A DNA stretch of 16,878 nucleotides. It comes from Candidatus Melainabacteria bacterium (GTDB lineage Bacteria > Cyanobacteriota > Vampirovibrionia > Obscuribacterales > Obscuribacteraceae). Location of the stretch: positions 1 through 16,878 of the forward strand of contig PSRH01000098.1 in NCBI GenBank assembly GCA_003175915.1, read 5' to 3'. The position numbers and the translations under genes are program-made. The notes beneath the pieces were generated by a model. That model did not search any database. It saw nothing but the letters and a program-made list of their open reading frames with translations, and was not told where the DNA came from. Every line of letters starts with the position of its first letter. The first letter of the stretch is position 1. Shown here in pieces: positions 8,125 to 15,312 of this stretch.

Positions 8125-8130
8125 TATAAT
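8125..8130 (+). promoter_or_regulatory. Possible -10 element ahead of deoC
   Basis: A consensus TATAAT 31 nt before the deoC ATG, in the 67-bp gap after carB. No good -35 stands at 16-18 bp (the hexamer there is ATACAT; TTGAAA at 8094-8099 is too far, 25 bp). It could give the deoC-transporter operon a start independent of carB, but read-through from carB is equally possible. Confidence 0.35.
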
Positions 8131-8160
8131 CGCCATCTGTGCCTTAAGAGGTAGTCAGAA

Positions 8161-8838
8161 ATGAGTGAGCTTGCCAATATAATCGACCAAACTCTTCTAA
8201 ACCCGGCTGCGACATCGGCCGATATAGAGAGACTTTGTGAAGAGGCGCTCGAATACAAATTCTTCGCAGTTTGCGTCCATCCAGTGCATGTGAGGCAGGC
8301 AGTCAGGAAGCTTTCCTCAAGCGAAATCGTTGTTGCTACAACCATTGGCTTTCCACTAGGGGCAAATCTGACCGACATCAAAATTGCCGAGGCTCAGAGG
8401 GCTGTTTTTGAAGGGGCAGAAGAGCTCGATCTTTCGATGAACATCGGGGCTTTGAAAGAAGGAGACATCCAGTATGTCACCAGCGAAATTGAATCGGTGG
8501 TGCGTGCCGCTCGCGAGCATCGAGTCAAAGTAATAATCGAGTGTGATCTTCTCTTGCAAGAGGAAAAAGTCGCTGCTGTTCAAGCTTGCATCAAGGCCGG
8601 AGCTTTTATGGTAAAAACCTCGTCCGGATTTGTCAAAGACGGTAAGGGTGCAACTTTGGAGGACGTCCATTTGCTCAAAGAGACGATTGGAGATGCTCCT
8701 TTGAAGATAAAAGCCAGTGGTGGCATAAAAGACTACAAAAAGGCGAAGGAGCTTATCGATGCGGGTGCTTCCCGTTTAGGTACCTCTTCCGGCGTTCAGA
8801 TAATTCAGGAATCCTTGGCGCTCACAAACGTGCATTGA
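8161..8838 (+). CDS. deoC: Deoxyribose-phosphate aldolase
   Basis: A 225-residue class I aldolase (DERA) that cleaves 2-deoxy-D-ribose 5-phosphate to glyceraldehyde 3-phosphate and acetaldehyde, the last step of deoxynucleoside catabolism, in the cytoplasm. Length matches the short Bacillus-type DeoC. Motifs: VCVHP (37-41), TIGFPLGAN (61-69), EELDLSMNIGALKEGD (catalytic Asp90), VKVIIE (122-127), VKTSSGF with Schiff-base Lys152, and KIKASGGI with the proton-relay Lys184. It ends with RLGTSSGV in the phosphate-binding site. The N-terminus reads IDQTLLNP where IDHTLLKP is usual. The Shine-Dalgarno AAGAGG (8146-8151) is nine nt before the ATG. It probably heads an operon: the TPR gene follows 40 bp later and the transporter genes after that. 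Confidence 0.96.
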   Translation: MSELANIIDQTLLNPAATSADIERLCEEALEYKFFAVCVHPVHVRQAVRKLSSSEIVVATTIGFPLGANLTDIKIAEAQRAVFEGAEELDLSMNIGALKEGDIQYVTSEIESVVRAAREHRVKVIIECDLLLQEEKVAAVQACIKAGAFMVKTSSGFVKDGKGATLEDVHLLKETIGDAPLKIKASGGIKDYKKAKELIDAGASRLGTSSGVQIIQESLALTNVH

Positions 8839-8865
8839 GGAACGAACAGATTCAATCTCAACATT

Positions 8866-8870
8866 GGAGG
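8866..8870 (+). promoter_or_regulatory. RBS that sets a TTG start for the TPR gene
   Basis: GGAGG followed by eight nt and then TTG at 8879-8881. An upstream in-frame TTG at 8864 overlaps this Shine-Dalgarno itself and has no RBS of its own. Starting at 8879 gives a classical MKVTRNN basic signal-peptide start. Confidence 0.65.
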
Positions 8871-8878
8871 CGAAAGAG

Positions 8879-9937
8879 TTGAAAGTTACAAGAAATAATT
8901 TGGCTTGGACATTGTCCGTGTGTTTGCTGAGCGGAATGACCGCACCGATGGCATTCTCCGAAGAGACGGAGAGCCCCGCAATGAAAAAGGGTGACGAGCT
9001 TTATGCTCGCCTGAAGTTGAAAGAGGCGGTCGAACAATTTAGAGAGGTCGTCAGGCAGGAACCCGATAATGCCAAGGCGCACGAAAAGTTGGGCGCGGCG
9101 CTTGCATCAAGCGAAGACTACGAAACCGCCATTCTGGAAGAACAGACGGCTGTGCGTCTTGATCCAAAATACTTTTTGCCGCACGTGATTCTCGGACAAG
9201 TCTATGCGAACCAGGGGAAATTCGACCAGGCGCTCGCCGAATTCAAGCAAGCCGTCGCACTCAAGCCGACCAGTTTCCGCGCCCATCTGGACCTAGGCTT
9301 CGCCCTCACTCACATGGGTAAATTTGATGAGGCAATTGACGCCTATAAAAAGGCGGCCGAGATCAATCCTGAGGACGCCACACCACACTTGAATCTTGGT
9401 GTGATTTATTCGCAAAAGCAGGATTATCCGCAAGCGATCAAGGAAGAGCAAAAAGCGCTTGAGCTCAACAAGAATGTTGTTGAAGCTCACATCAATTTAG
9501 GCAATGTCTATGCTGATACCGGTGAGATTGAAAAAGCGATCGAGGAATTTAGAACAGCTTTGCGCATGGCACCGATTCATCCCAACGCCCACAGCGGACT
9601 GGGATGGATGCTCGATAAGCAAGGCGACTTTAAGGGAGCGATTGCCGAGCAAAGAAAAGCGTTGAAAGTGCAACCTAACTTCGCGCCGGCGCACAGACGA
9701 TTGGCAGTAGCCTTAGCCCATGCCGGAGACCAGAAGGCCGCTCAAGCAGCTTTCCAAGATACTTTGAAAATCTCTCCACGCGACGTGACGGCCCGGGTTG
9801 AGTACGCTCAGTTCCTGGAAAAACAGGGTCAAACTACCGAGGCGACAGCCGAGTACAAAAAGGCGCTGGAAATCAATCCGCAAGCAAAGATCGCTCAGGA
9901 TGCACTCGATAAGCTGAACAAGAGCGGCACCAAATAA
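8879..9937 (+). CDS. Exported tetratricopeptide-repeat protein (nine TPRs)
   Basis: A 352-residue TPR scaffold, probably secreted or periplasmic. The start is the TTG at 8879, set by GGAGG eight nt upstream. The N-terminus is then a signal peptide: basic MKVTRNN, hydrophobic core about 8-22, probable cleavage after MAFS near residue 27. From about residue 34 to the end there are nine consecutive 34-residue TPR units with the usual Gly/Ala-Tyr/Leu and Pro spacing (for example KFDEAIDAYKKAAEINPED). Units 2, 5 and 7 carry EEQ or AEQ in helix B (AILEEQTAV, AIKEEQKAL, AIAEQRKAL), suggesting internal duplication. The last residues KLNKSGTK are a short basic tail. There is no enzymatic domain. The ABC ATPase gene follows after only 11 bp, so the protein may assist the transporter on the outer face of the membrane; this is inference from position. 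The TPR call is certain, the role unknown. Confidence 0.9.
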   Translation: MKVTRNNLAWTLSVCLLSGMTAPMAFSEETESPAMKKGDELYARLKLKEAVEQFREVVRQEPDNAKAHEKLGAALASSEDYETAILEEQTAVRLDPKYFLPHVILGQVYANQGKFDQALAEFKQAVALKPTSFRAHLDLGFALTHMGKFDEAIDAYKKAAEINPEDATPHLNLGVIYSQKQDYPQAIKEEQKALELNKNVVEAHINLGNVYADTGEIEKAIEEFRTALRMAPIHPNAHSGLGWMLDKQGDFKGAIAEQRKALKVQPNFAPAHRRLAVALAHAGDQKAAQAAFQDTLKISPRDVTARVEYAQFLEKQGQTTEATAEYKKALEINPQAKIAQDALDKLNKSGTK

Positions 9938-9948
9938 AAGGGAGTGCG

Positions 9949-10710
9949 GTGGCTGCCCTTCTCAATGTTGAAAACCTTTGTAAAGAATATTTGACCCTTG
10001 CGGGCAGCTCCGTCCAGGCTCTTAGAAACATCAGCCTTTCAATTAATAAAGGCGAATTCCTGACGGTGGTTGGGCCGTCTGGATCTGGTAAGTCTACTCT
10101 GCTTCAATTGCTTTCCGGCATTGAAAAGCCGACTTCCGGCTCCATTGCTTTGGGCGCTGAGCAGGAAAGTCCTCGCATTGGGTTTGTCTTTCAAGCGAAC
10201 ACGATTTTCCCTTGGCGCACTGTTGCTGAAAACCTAGCTTACCCACTTGAGGTAAGGGGGATAGGGCGAAAGGAACGCAGAGAAAAGGCAGCGCAAATCT
10301 CATCACTGGTTGGACTGACACCCAATGTCTATTTGGACAAATATCCGAAAGAATTGTCCGGCGGAGAAGCAAGGAGGGTAGCCATAGGAATGGCTTTGGC
10401 ATATGAAGCTACATTGCTTTTCATGGACGAGCCCACCTCTCAGCTCGATTTCTTTACTCGTTTAAAAATGCAGAATATCGTCCAGGAGCTCTGGCTTGAA
10501 CATCGTTTTACAGCAATATATGTCACACACGACATCGACGAGGCAATATTGCTTGGTGATAGAGTCGCTGTTATGCGAGCTGGGATGTTGCAAAGCATCA
10601 TTGAGATTTCCCTAGCCCGCCCTAGGAATAAACTAACCCTGGCGGATTCTCGCTTCATCGGCTACCAGGAAAGAATTATAGATTTGTGCGATGACACCAC
10701 CCAGAGCTAA
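9949..10710 (+). CDS. ABC transporter ATP-binding protein, NitT/TauT/SsuB type
   Basis: A 253-residue nucleotide-binding subunit that drives import through the permeases encoded downstream, at the cytoplasmic face of the membrane. Motifs in order: Walker A GPSGSGKST (42-50), Q-loop GFVFQANTIFPWRTV with Gln82, signature LSGGEARRVAIGMAL (136-150), Walker B LLFMDE (156-161), D-loop SQLD and the H-loop His194 in YVTHDIDEA. The FQ..TIFPWRTV segment is typical of the nitrate/taurine/aliphatic-sulfonate group. The signature departs from the usual LSGGMRQRVALARAL, and EPTSQLD replaces the common EPFGALD. The start is GTG with GGGAG only four nt upstream, in frame and matching family N-termini. The gene overlaps permease 1 by 20 bp. 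The substrate is not predictable from the ATPase. Confidence 0.93.
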   Translation: MAALLNVENLCKEYLTLAGSSVQALRNISLSINKGEFLTVVGPSGSGKSTLLQLLSGIEKPTSGSIALGAEQESPRIGFVFQANTIFPWRTVAENLAYPLEVRGIGRKERREKAAQISSLVGLTPNVYLDKYPKELSGGEARRVAIGMALAYEATLLFMDEPTSQLDFFTRLKMQNIVQELWLEHRFTAIYVTHDIDEAILLGDRVAVMRAGMLQSIIEISLARPRNKLTLADSRFIGYQERIIDLCDDTTQS

Positions 10711-11488
10711 AGGGCATTCTGCCGCATTCGAACGCTTGATCTGGATTCTTGCCCTTGGAGTTCTTTGGCAATTGCTTGCTCTAATGGTTAGAGACGTTCG
10801 CATCTTCCCTGGAATTGATTACATTGCTACCAAATCGCTGCCGGGATTGGCGGTGTTTGAAGGCACTCAAGACAATGCTTTAGTTGCTGTCCTAATGCTT
10901 GGCCGAAACAGTCTTATCACTATCGGCCGAATTCTGGTTGGCCTCATTGTTGGAACGATAACTGGGTTAGTGGCGGGGTTTGGGATTCACTTCCTGCGAC
11001 CGTTGAGAAATGTCAATTTGACCCTGCTCGTTTTGATCCGTGCCGTGCCATTATTTGCTCTCATCCCCCTCTTTCTATTTTGGTTTGGTGGCAGTGAATT
11101 CGGTGTCTATGCCTACATTTCCTTCGGTGTGTTCATAATCATTGCAACCAATACTTATGAGGCGTTATGCAACATTCCACCGGGCTATGTCATACAGTCC
11201 AAAATTCTGGGTGCTGATCGTTTCCAGACTTTTAGTACGGTACGTTTCTATGCTATTCAACCGGAGATGGTCGCGGCATTCAGAAACGTAGTCGGTTATT
11301 CGTGGGCATTCTCTCTCGGAGCAGAGTATTTGTCTTCTGCTAATGGTTTGGGATACCTTGTCTATCAGTCCTACATCTATGCCGATATTGGTAAACTCAT
11401 CTTACTGGCTTGTCTCTATGGTTTATATGGCGTGGCTAGTTATAGGATGTTACAGTACTTATCTCATCGCTTGGTCAAGTGGAGTTAG
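10691..11488 (+). CDS. ABC transporter permease 1, SsuC/TauC type
   Basis: A 265-residue inner-membrane permease of the binding-protein-dependent family. About six hydrophobic segments are visible, near 14-33, 76-98, 108-131, 138-154, 197-213 and 235-254. The cytoplasmic EAA loop, which docks to the ATPase, lies at about 157-177 (EALCNIPP then ILGAD). It is followed by the family-typical PEMVAAFRNVVGYSWAF and GAEYL. The gene starts inside the 3' end of the ATPase gene (20-bp overlap, different frame), indicating translational coupling. The next gene, the binding protein, starts 10 bp after its stop. A second, clearly different permease follows that gene, so this protein probably pairs with it as a heterodimer. 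The substrate is unknown. Confidence 0.9.
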   Translation: MTPPRAKGHSAAFERLIWILALGVLWQLLALMVRDVRIFPGIDYIATKSLPGLAVFEGTQDNALVAVLMLGRNSLITIGRILVGLIVGTITGLVAGFGIHFLRPLRNVNLTLLVLIRAVPLFALIPLFLFWFGGSEFGVYAYISFGVFIIIATNTYEALCNIPPGYVIQSKILGADRFQTFSTVRFYAIQPEMVAAFRNVVGYSWAFSLGAEYLSSANGLGYLVYQSYIYADIGKLILLACLYGLYGVASYRMLQYLSHRLVKWS

Positions 11489-11498
11489 TGAAGAAAAT

Positions 11499-12797
11499 AT
11501 GTCTGTAGCGCAACTGTTCTGCAAAGTATTTATAGGCATTCTGATAGTTGCTTCTTTGACAGGATGCTCGATGGGTGGCGCCTCCGGTTCTACTGATCTA
11601 CCCTCCTCGCTAAAGCTGACGAAGGTGCGATTTGGTATGTTGCCGTACGGAGATCATACCTATGCAATTATCGGTGTAAAGAAGGGCTGGTTTAAAGAAG
11701 CCGGCATTGATCTCGACTACCAATGTGTAAAGGTAGAAGATGTAGTGCCCTTTTTGAAAGGTGGTTCGCTTGATGTTGCGTCCGTTCCGCCTGGCATACT
11801 TCTTGCATCTTACGAAACGGCACCCAATCTGGTGAGCTTTGCCTTGAGCGATTTATTCCAGGGCTACTGCATTATGGGACAACCTGATTCACACTGTAAA
11901 AGTTACATGGAAATGGTCTCAACTGGAGCAAAGCCGGAAGAAGCAATTAAGAAAGCGGCGCAGCAGTTGCGTGGCAAAGTCTTTGCTTACCCAGCAGAGG
12001 CTGCCATAAAGCCATTTATTGATTTGGTCGTTCAAAAATCTGGACTGCAGCGCAGGGACTTCAAATCCTTGGTTTTGGATGATGCGTTGACCATAAACGC
12101 CATGCGCAATAAGCAGGCGGATTTTCAGGTGGGTGGCGCACCTTCGCAAATTATATTGCGGCGTGAAGGGTTTAAACCCATACTTAGTGCTATAGATTTG
12201 GCAAAAACAGCTAACCCCTCGCCAAATTCACCAGAACTTGCCAGCATTCTGGAGGATGGGTGGGGAACAACTCATGAGTATTTCCAAAAGAATCATGACA
12301 CCGTATTGAGGCTTGCAGGGGTCAATTTCCGAATCATGAAGTTTATGCATGACCACCAACCCGAAGCACTTGCCCTGCATATGCCTTATCTCAGCCAGGT
12401 TACTGGGCAGCATTTCTCCGATGCCGAGGGGAAAATCATCTACGAGGATCTCGATCCGTTCTATACATTCGAGGAACAGCGAGAGTGGTTTCACAAACCG
12501 AAAAGTCTTTACTACTTCCAGAACGTGAATGGCGCCATTCTGAACAACTACATTTCCCAACACATTTACCAAAGAACACCGCCTCATTTAGACACGGTTC
12601 TGGTGGCAAGAGACGTGTACGATGAGTTAGACCAGCTTCGCAAGGATACCGAAGAAAATTTGGCAAAGGTTGACCTGAACTCTCTGACCGAAAAGGAAAA
12701 AGCGAAGTACAAGATTGCGAAGAGTTATTATGATGCGTACGACTTCCTGGACGCCGATCGAATTGCTCGTGAATTGTCTTTGGAGTCGAAGAAGTGA
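11499..12797 (+). CDS. Lipoprotein substrate-binding protein, SsuA/NMT1-like, oversized
   Basis: A 432-residue solute-binding lipoprotein of the cassette. The frame is open upstream to 11343, but that part overlaps permease 1; the ATG at 11499 is chosen because it directly gives a lipoprotein signal peptide (Lys9, hydrophobic 10-20, lipobox LTGC with Cys23). The mature part begins with VRFGMLPYGDHTYAIIGVKK and GWFKEAGID (63-71), the pattern of NitT/TauT/SsuA and THI5/NMT1-like proteins: first strand, then 'KKGWFKEAGIDLD'. Next come FLKGGSLDVASVPPG (85-99) and QLRGKVFAYP (156-165), typical of the second half of lobe 1 and entry to lobe 2. At 432 residues it is about 100 longer than usual. The excess is in the C-terminal third, which ends in a highly charged helical tail (about 372-432). 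The substrate cannot be deduced. Confidence 0.88.
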   Translation: MSVAQLFCKVFIGILIVASLTGCSMGGASGSTDLPSSLKLTKVRFGMLPYGDHTYAIIGVKKGWFKEAGIDLDYQCVKVEDVVPFLKGGSLDVASVPPGILLASYETAPNLVSFALSDLFQGYCIMGQPDSHCKSYMEMVSTGAKPEEAIKKAAQQLRGKVFAYPAEAAIKPFIDLVVQKSGLQRRDFKSLVLDDALTINAMRNKQADFQVGGAPSQIILRREGFKPILSAIDLAKTANPSPNSPELASILEDGWGTTHEYFQKNHDTVLRLAGVNFRIMKFMHDHQPEALALHMPYLSQVTGQHFSDAEGKIIYEDLDPFYTFEEQREWFHKPKSLYYFQNVNGAILNNYISQHIYQRTPPHLDTVLVARDVYDELDQLRKDTEENLAKVDLNSLTEKEKAKYKIAKSYYDAYDFLDADRIARELSLESKK

Positions 12798-13612
12798 TGG
12801 TTGGGAAAAAACACCTCTTACTGCGTGCGCTGGAAATTACGGCCGCTGTTATAGTGATTCTGATTGCTTGGCAGATAGCCAGTCTCTGTTTCGGTAGCGA
12901 ACGCGTTCCGAGCATAAGTCACACGTTGAGTATGACCATCAGTAGTTTTGGCAAAGATCCTATTATCGAAGCACAGGGAGGCGGTAGCGGTGGCTATTCT
13001 CCCCATGTCCTTGCGACATTGGCAAATTTTATGATTGGCTTTGTTTCCGGATCTGTTGGGGGAATTATTTTCGCGTTCGGACTTTTCCACTCTCCAAAAT
13101 TGTTGAAGCAGATAGATCCTCTTATTGAATTCTTTCGCGTTTTGCCGCCGCTCCTGGTAATTCCCTTTGCGGTAATTTTCTTTCGCTCCACAGATGCGTT
13201 GCCATCAATTACGGTGGGGATATACACGATGTTTACAGTGGCTATATACACCCTTGCTGCGCTCCGGAATCTCCCGGCGAACTATTCGATTTTGGCTAGG
13301 TTTGTTGGAGCCACAAAGGTTCGCAGGATCATCGATATTCAGATTCCCGCGATAGTTCCTGCTCTCTTTGGCGCGATGCGTCTCGCGATCGTGCTTGGCC
13401 TCGGTATTTCCGTGGTTGCAGAGTACTTAGTTGCTCCGGCAGGCATCGGTCGCGTTATGAAATTTGCTATGTCCTTTTCAAGAATCGACCTTCTTTTTGT
13501 TGGGGTGGTTTGGGTGATCCTTATCGCCGTGATATTGGAATTGCTCGTGAGCATACTGGTTGGCTTCATGTTGAAATGGACCAATCGCGAAACTTTAATC
13601 GGGATCGATTGA
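12797..13612 (+). CDS. ABC transporter permease 2, SsuC/TauC type
   Basis: A 271-residue second permease of the cassette, clearly diverged from permease 1. Hydrophobic segments lie near 11-31, 71-96, 112-129, 137-157, 189-210 and 231-257. The EAA loop is at about 154-174 (AALRNLPANYSILARFVGAT), followed by IPAIVPALFGAMRLAI and VVAEYL, the standard C-terminal signature. A Gly/Ser-rich periplasmic stretch AQGGGSGGYSP (59-69) lies between the first two segments. The ATG overlaps the TGA of the binding-protein gene (TGATG); an in-frame GTG three nt earlier is an alternative start. It likely forms a heterodimer with permease 1 over the single ATPase. It ends eight bp from the convergent protease gene, with no recognisable terminator between them. 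Confidence 0.9.
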   Translation: MVGKKHLLLRALEITAAVIVILIAWQIASLCFGSERVPSISHTLSMTISSFGKDPIIEAQGGGSGGYSPHVLATLANFMIGFVSGSVGGIIFAFGLFHSPKLLKQIDPLIEFFRVLPPLLVIPFAVIFFRSTDALPSITVGIYTMFTVAIYTLAALRNLPANYSILARFVGATKVRRIIDIQIPAIVPALFGAMRLAIVLGLGISVVAEYLVAPAGIGRVMKFAMSFSRIDLLFVGVVWVILIAVILELLVSILVGFMLKWTNRETLIGID

Positions 13613-13620
13613 TTCCGTGC

Positions 13621-15273
13621 CTAACTCCCGAATAGTCGCTGCGTGCTGATCCGGCCCTCCATGCCAGCTTGGCCGTTCCACCAATTTTCTAGCCTGTAGT
13701 TGCCGTTGCTGTCGCGAGTGACCACCTGAGCGTGCGCGCCTCCCAGTGTGATGCAAACGACACCGCCGTACCTGGCTATGGCAGCATCAAACGCGGCTCG
13801 GTTCTGTCTAGTGCCAAGAGTGAAGACCGGGAAGTGCGACCCGAAAATGGTTTGGTAGGCATGTTGCGCTTCAGAAGTCGTCGTGCCCCTGAACGCCGGT
13901 GTCATGTGCCTGAAGCCGAAGGTTTTTCCGAGGAGCGTGGTCATTATATGATTGAAGCGATCTTGCCCAGCCATGGGACCTAAATCGGTATTGTCAAATT
14001 GCAAACCGCGATATCGTCCTGTGGTTACGATGGTGGCAAACGCTCGAGCTACTCGATCAGGTGAGGCTAGTAGTCCCAAGAACAAGAGAGAGTTCAGATA
14101 ACAGGAACCGATCTGGCCCTGATTGCAGTACCTCTGGGGATCAGCCAGCGAAAGTAAACACGTCTCGACTGCATTATTGAGCTGCGCTCCGTGCAGACCT
14201 CCCTGGTTTGCTCCTTCATACACGGAAGCTAAACTACGTAGAGCTGCAGCAATTTGATCATCAGACGGCTGTCGGACACCTACTTGGCCCTGGCGATGGC
14301 ACCGAGCGATGAATTGATCGACGAGCTGCTCAGCTCTACTTGAATTTCCACCGAACAGTCCTTTGCTGCGGGCTAATTCCAGGAAGTGCGCTCGCGCTCC
14401 CTGGAGGTCGTTGCTTGTGAGCCATGATTCACCGAATATTCGGTCAAAGGCTCGATCCAGTTCTTCGTCGTTACGGTAAACCAACTGACCGCGTTCGTTG
14501 AACTTGACGTTGGTAATGTAGTGCATATCACCGTTGGCTTCTGTGCGGACGAATCTGTCTGTCTCATTGACGCGCACATTTGTTGATACCAACGTATTAC
14601 CGTCGAAGGTATGTACCGTATCAGTTATCCGGGTCACGAAAGTGGGATCATTGCCTCTACCGTATTCGAATCCGTGAGTGGAGCCGTTTGCTTCGGTGAT
14701 CGTATTGATGCGCGGCACAATTGTGCCATCGGGTCTGGTGACGAAATCTAGAGAAGCGGAGCCGCCGCCGTTGATCAAGAGACTGACTCTGCCGGCGGAA
14801 TCACCGGTCTGAGAGATCGTCACACCCTCGGAGTCGATATTAGCAATTGGATTTCTGCCTGCCTGCATCAGTTGTTCGGCAGTGAACGTTTGTGTGTGTC
14901 CATTGACGGTTACGGTGATGCTGCTAATCAGCGGCTCGCCTCTGGAGTTCCTTTTAACCTGGCCGTTTTCAGTGGCGTATTCGTAAGTGAAGTGGCGTCC
15001 GTGTCCATCATCAGCGCTGCTAACCAGACCGTTACCGTCGCGAGTTACGGTCAATCTATCGCTGGTACCACCAACCAGGCTGACCGGAGTCAAATGACCT
15101 GCGGCGGTGTCTGATCCCTGTTGCTGAAGTAATTGGACGACATCCGGATCTTGGCGCAGCAGCACTGATAAAGTTTGCAGCGCTTGTTTGGCCCTGAGTA
15201 CACCCGGTTCGTTTGTCTCGAAGTCTATGGTGTCTCTAAGTCTTCTCGGTATTTCAGGTGATGAGGTGGTCAA
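13621..15273 (-). CDS. YD-like repeat protein with C-terminal papain/calpain-like protease domain
   Basis: A 550-residue protein with no close family that I can name. The start is TTG at 15271-15273 with AAGGAG (15285-15290) 11 nt upstream; an ATG nearer the RBS (15282-15284) is out of frame and stops after four codons. Layout: a short helical N-terminus (1-60); a beta-rich region (about 70-265) of YD/RHS-like units, with two related stretches VTRDGNG...HFTYEY (76-99) and VTRPDGT...HGFEY (178-204); a helical linker (about 265-380); and a cysteine-protease domain (380-550). The protease call rests on NQGQIGSCYLNSLLF, with Gln385 six residues before Cys391 as in papain, then GGAHAQVV with His514 and RLENWWNG with Asn530. 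The spacing and order Cys-His-Asn fit papain/calpain folds. No classical signal peptide is present. It lies 39 bp downstream of the 448-residue gene. A secreted effector or self-processing surface protein is possible; function unknown. Confidence 0.7.
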   Translation of the reverse strand: MTTSSPEIPRRLRDTIDFETNEPGVLRAKQALQTLSVLLRQDPDVVQLLQQQGSDTAAGHLTPVSLVGGTSDRLTVTRDGNGLVSSADDGHGRHFTYEYATENGQVKRNSRGEPLISSITVTVNGHTQTFTAEQLMQAGRNPIANIDSEGVTISQTGDSAGRVSLLINGGGSASLDFVTRPDGTIVPRINTITEANGSTHGFEYGRGNDPTFVTRITDTVHTFDGNTLVSTNVRVNETDRFVRTEANGDMHYITNVKFNERGQLVYRNDEELDRAFDRIFGESWLTSNDLQGARAHFLELARSKGLFGGNSSRAEQLVDQFIARCHRQGQVGVRQPSDDQIAAALRSLASVYEGANQGGLHGAQLNNAVETCLLSLADPQRYCNQGQIGSCYLNSLLFLGLLASPDRVARAFATIVTTGRYRGLQFDNTDLGPMAGQDRFNHIMTTLLGKTFGFRHMTPAFRGTTTSEAQHAYQTIFGSHFPVFTLGTRQNRAAFDAAIARYGGVVCITLGGAHAQVVTRDSNGNYRLENWWNGQAGMEGRISTQRLFGS

Positions 15274-15284
15274 CGGGAATTCAT

Positions 15285-15290
15285 CTCCTT
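15285..15290 (-). promoter_or_regulatory. RBS supporting a TTG start of the protease gene
   Basis: AAGGAG on the minus strand, 11 nt before TTG at 15271-15273. The nearer ATG (15282-15284) opens a frame of only four codons (ATG AAT TCC CGT TGA), so it is either irrelevant or a minimal leader peptide overlapping the RBS region. Confidence 0.5.
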
Positions 15291-15312
15291 CCCGAGCTGG
15301 GATTCAATTCCT

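Noticed and set aside
11343..11498. N-terminal extension of the binding-protein frame
   Set aside because: It overlaps permease 1 in another frame and would bury the lipoprotein signal peptide; the ATG at 11499 gives a proper lipobox at Cys23.
12436..12915. Minus-strand open frame of 159 codons
   Set aside because: It runs antisense across the binding protein and permease 2, both well supported, and its Arg/Ser/Cys-rich composition is typical of a shadow frame.
13599..13631. TCGGGA...TCCCGA inverted repeat between convergent permease 2 and protease genes
   Set aside because: Only six bp pair across a loop of about 20 nt, mostly within coding sequence and without a U-tract; not convincing as a terminator.
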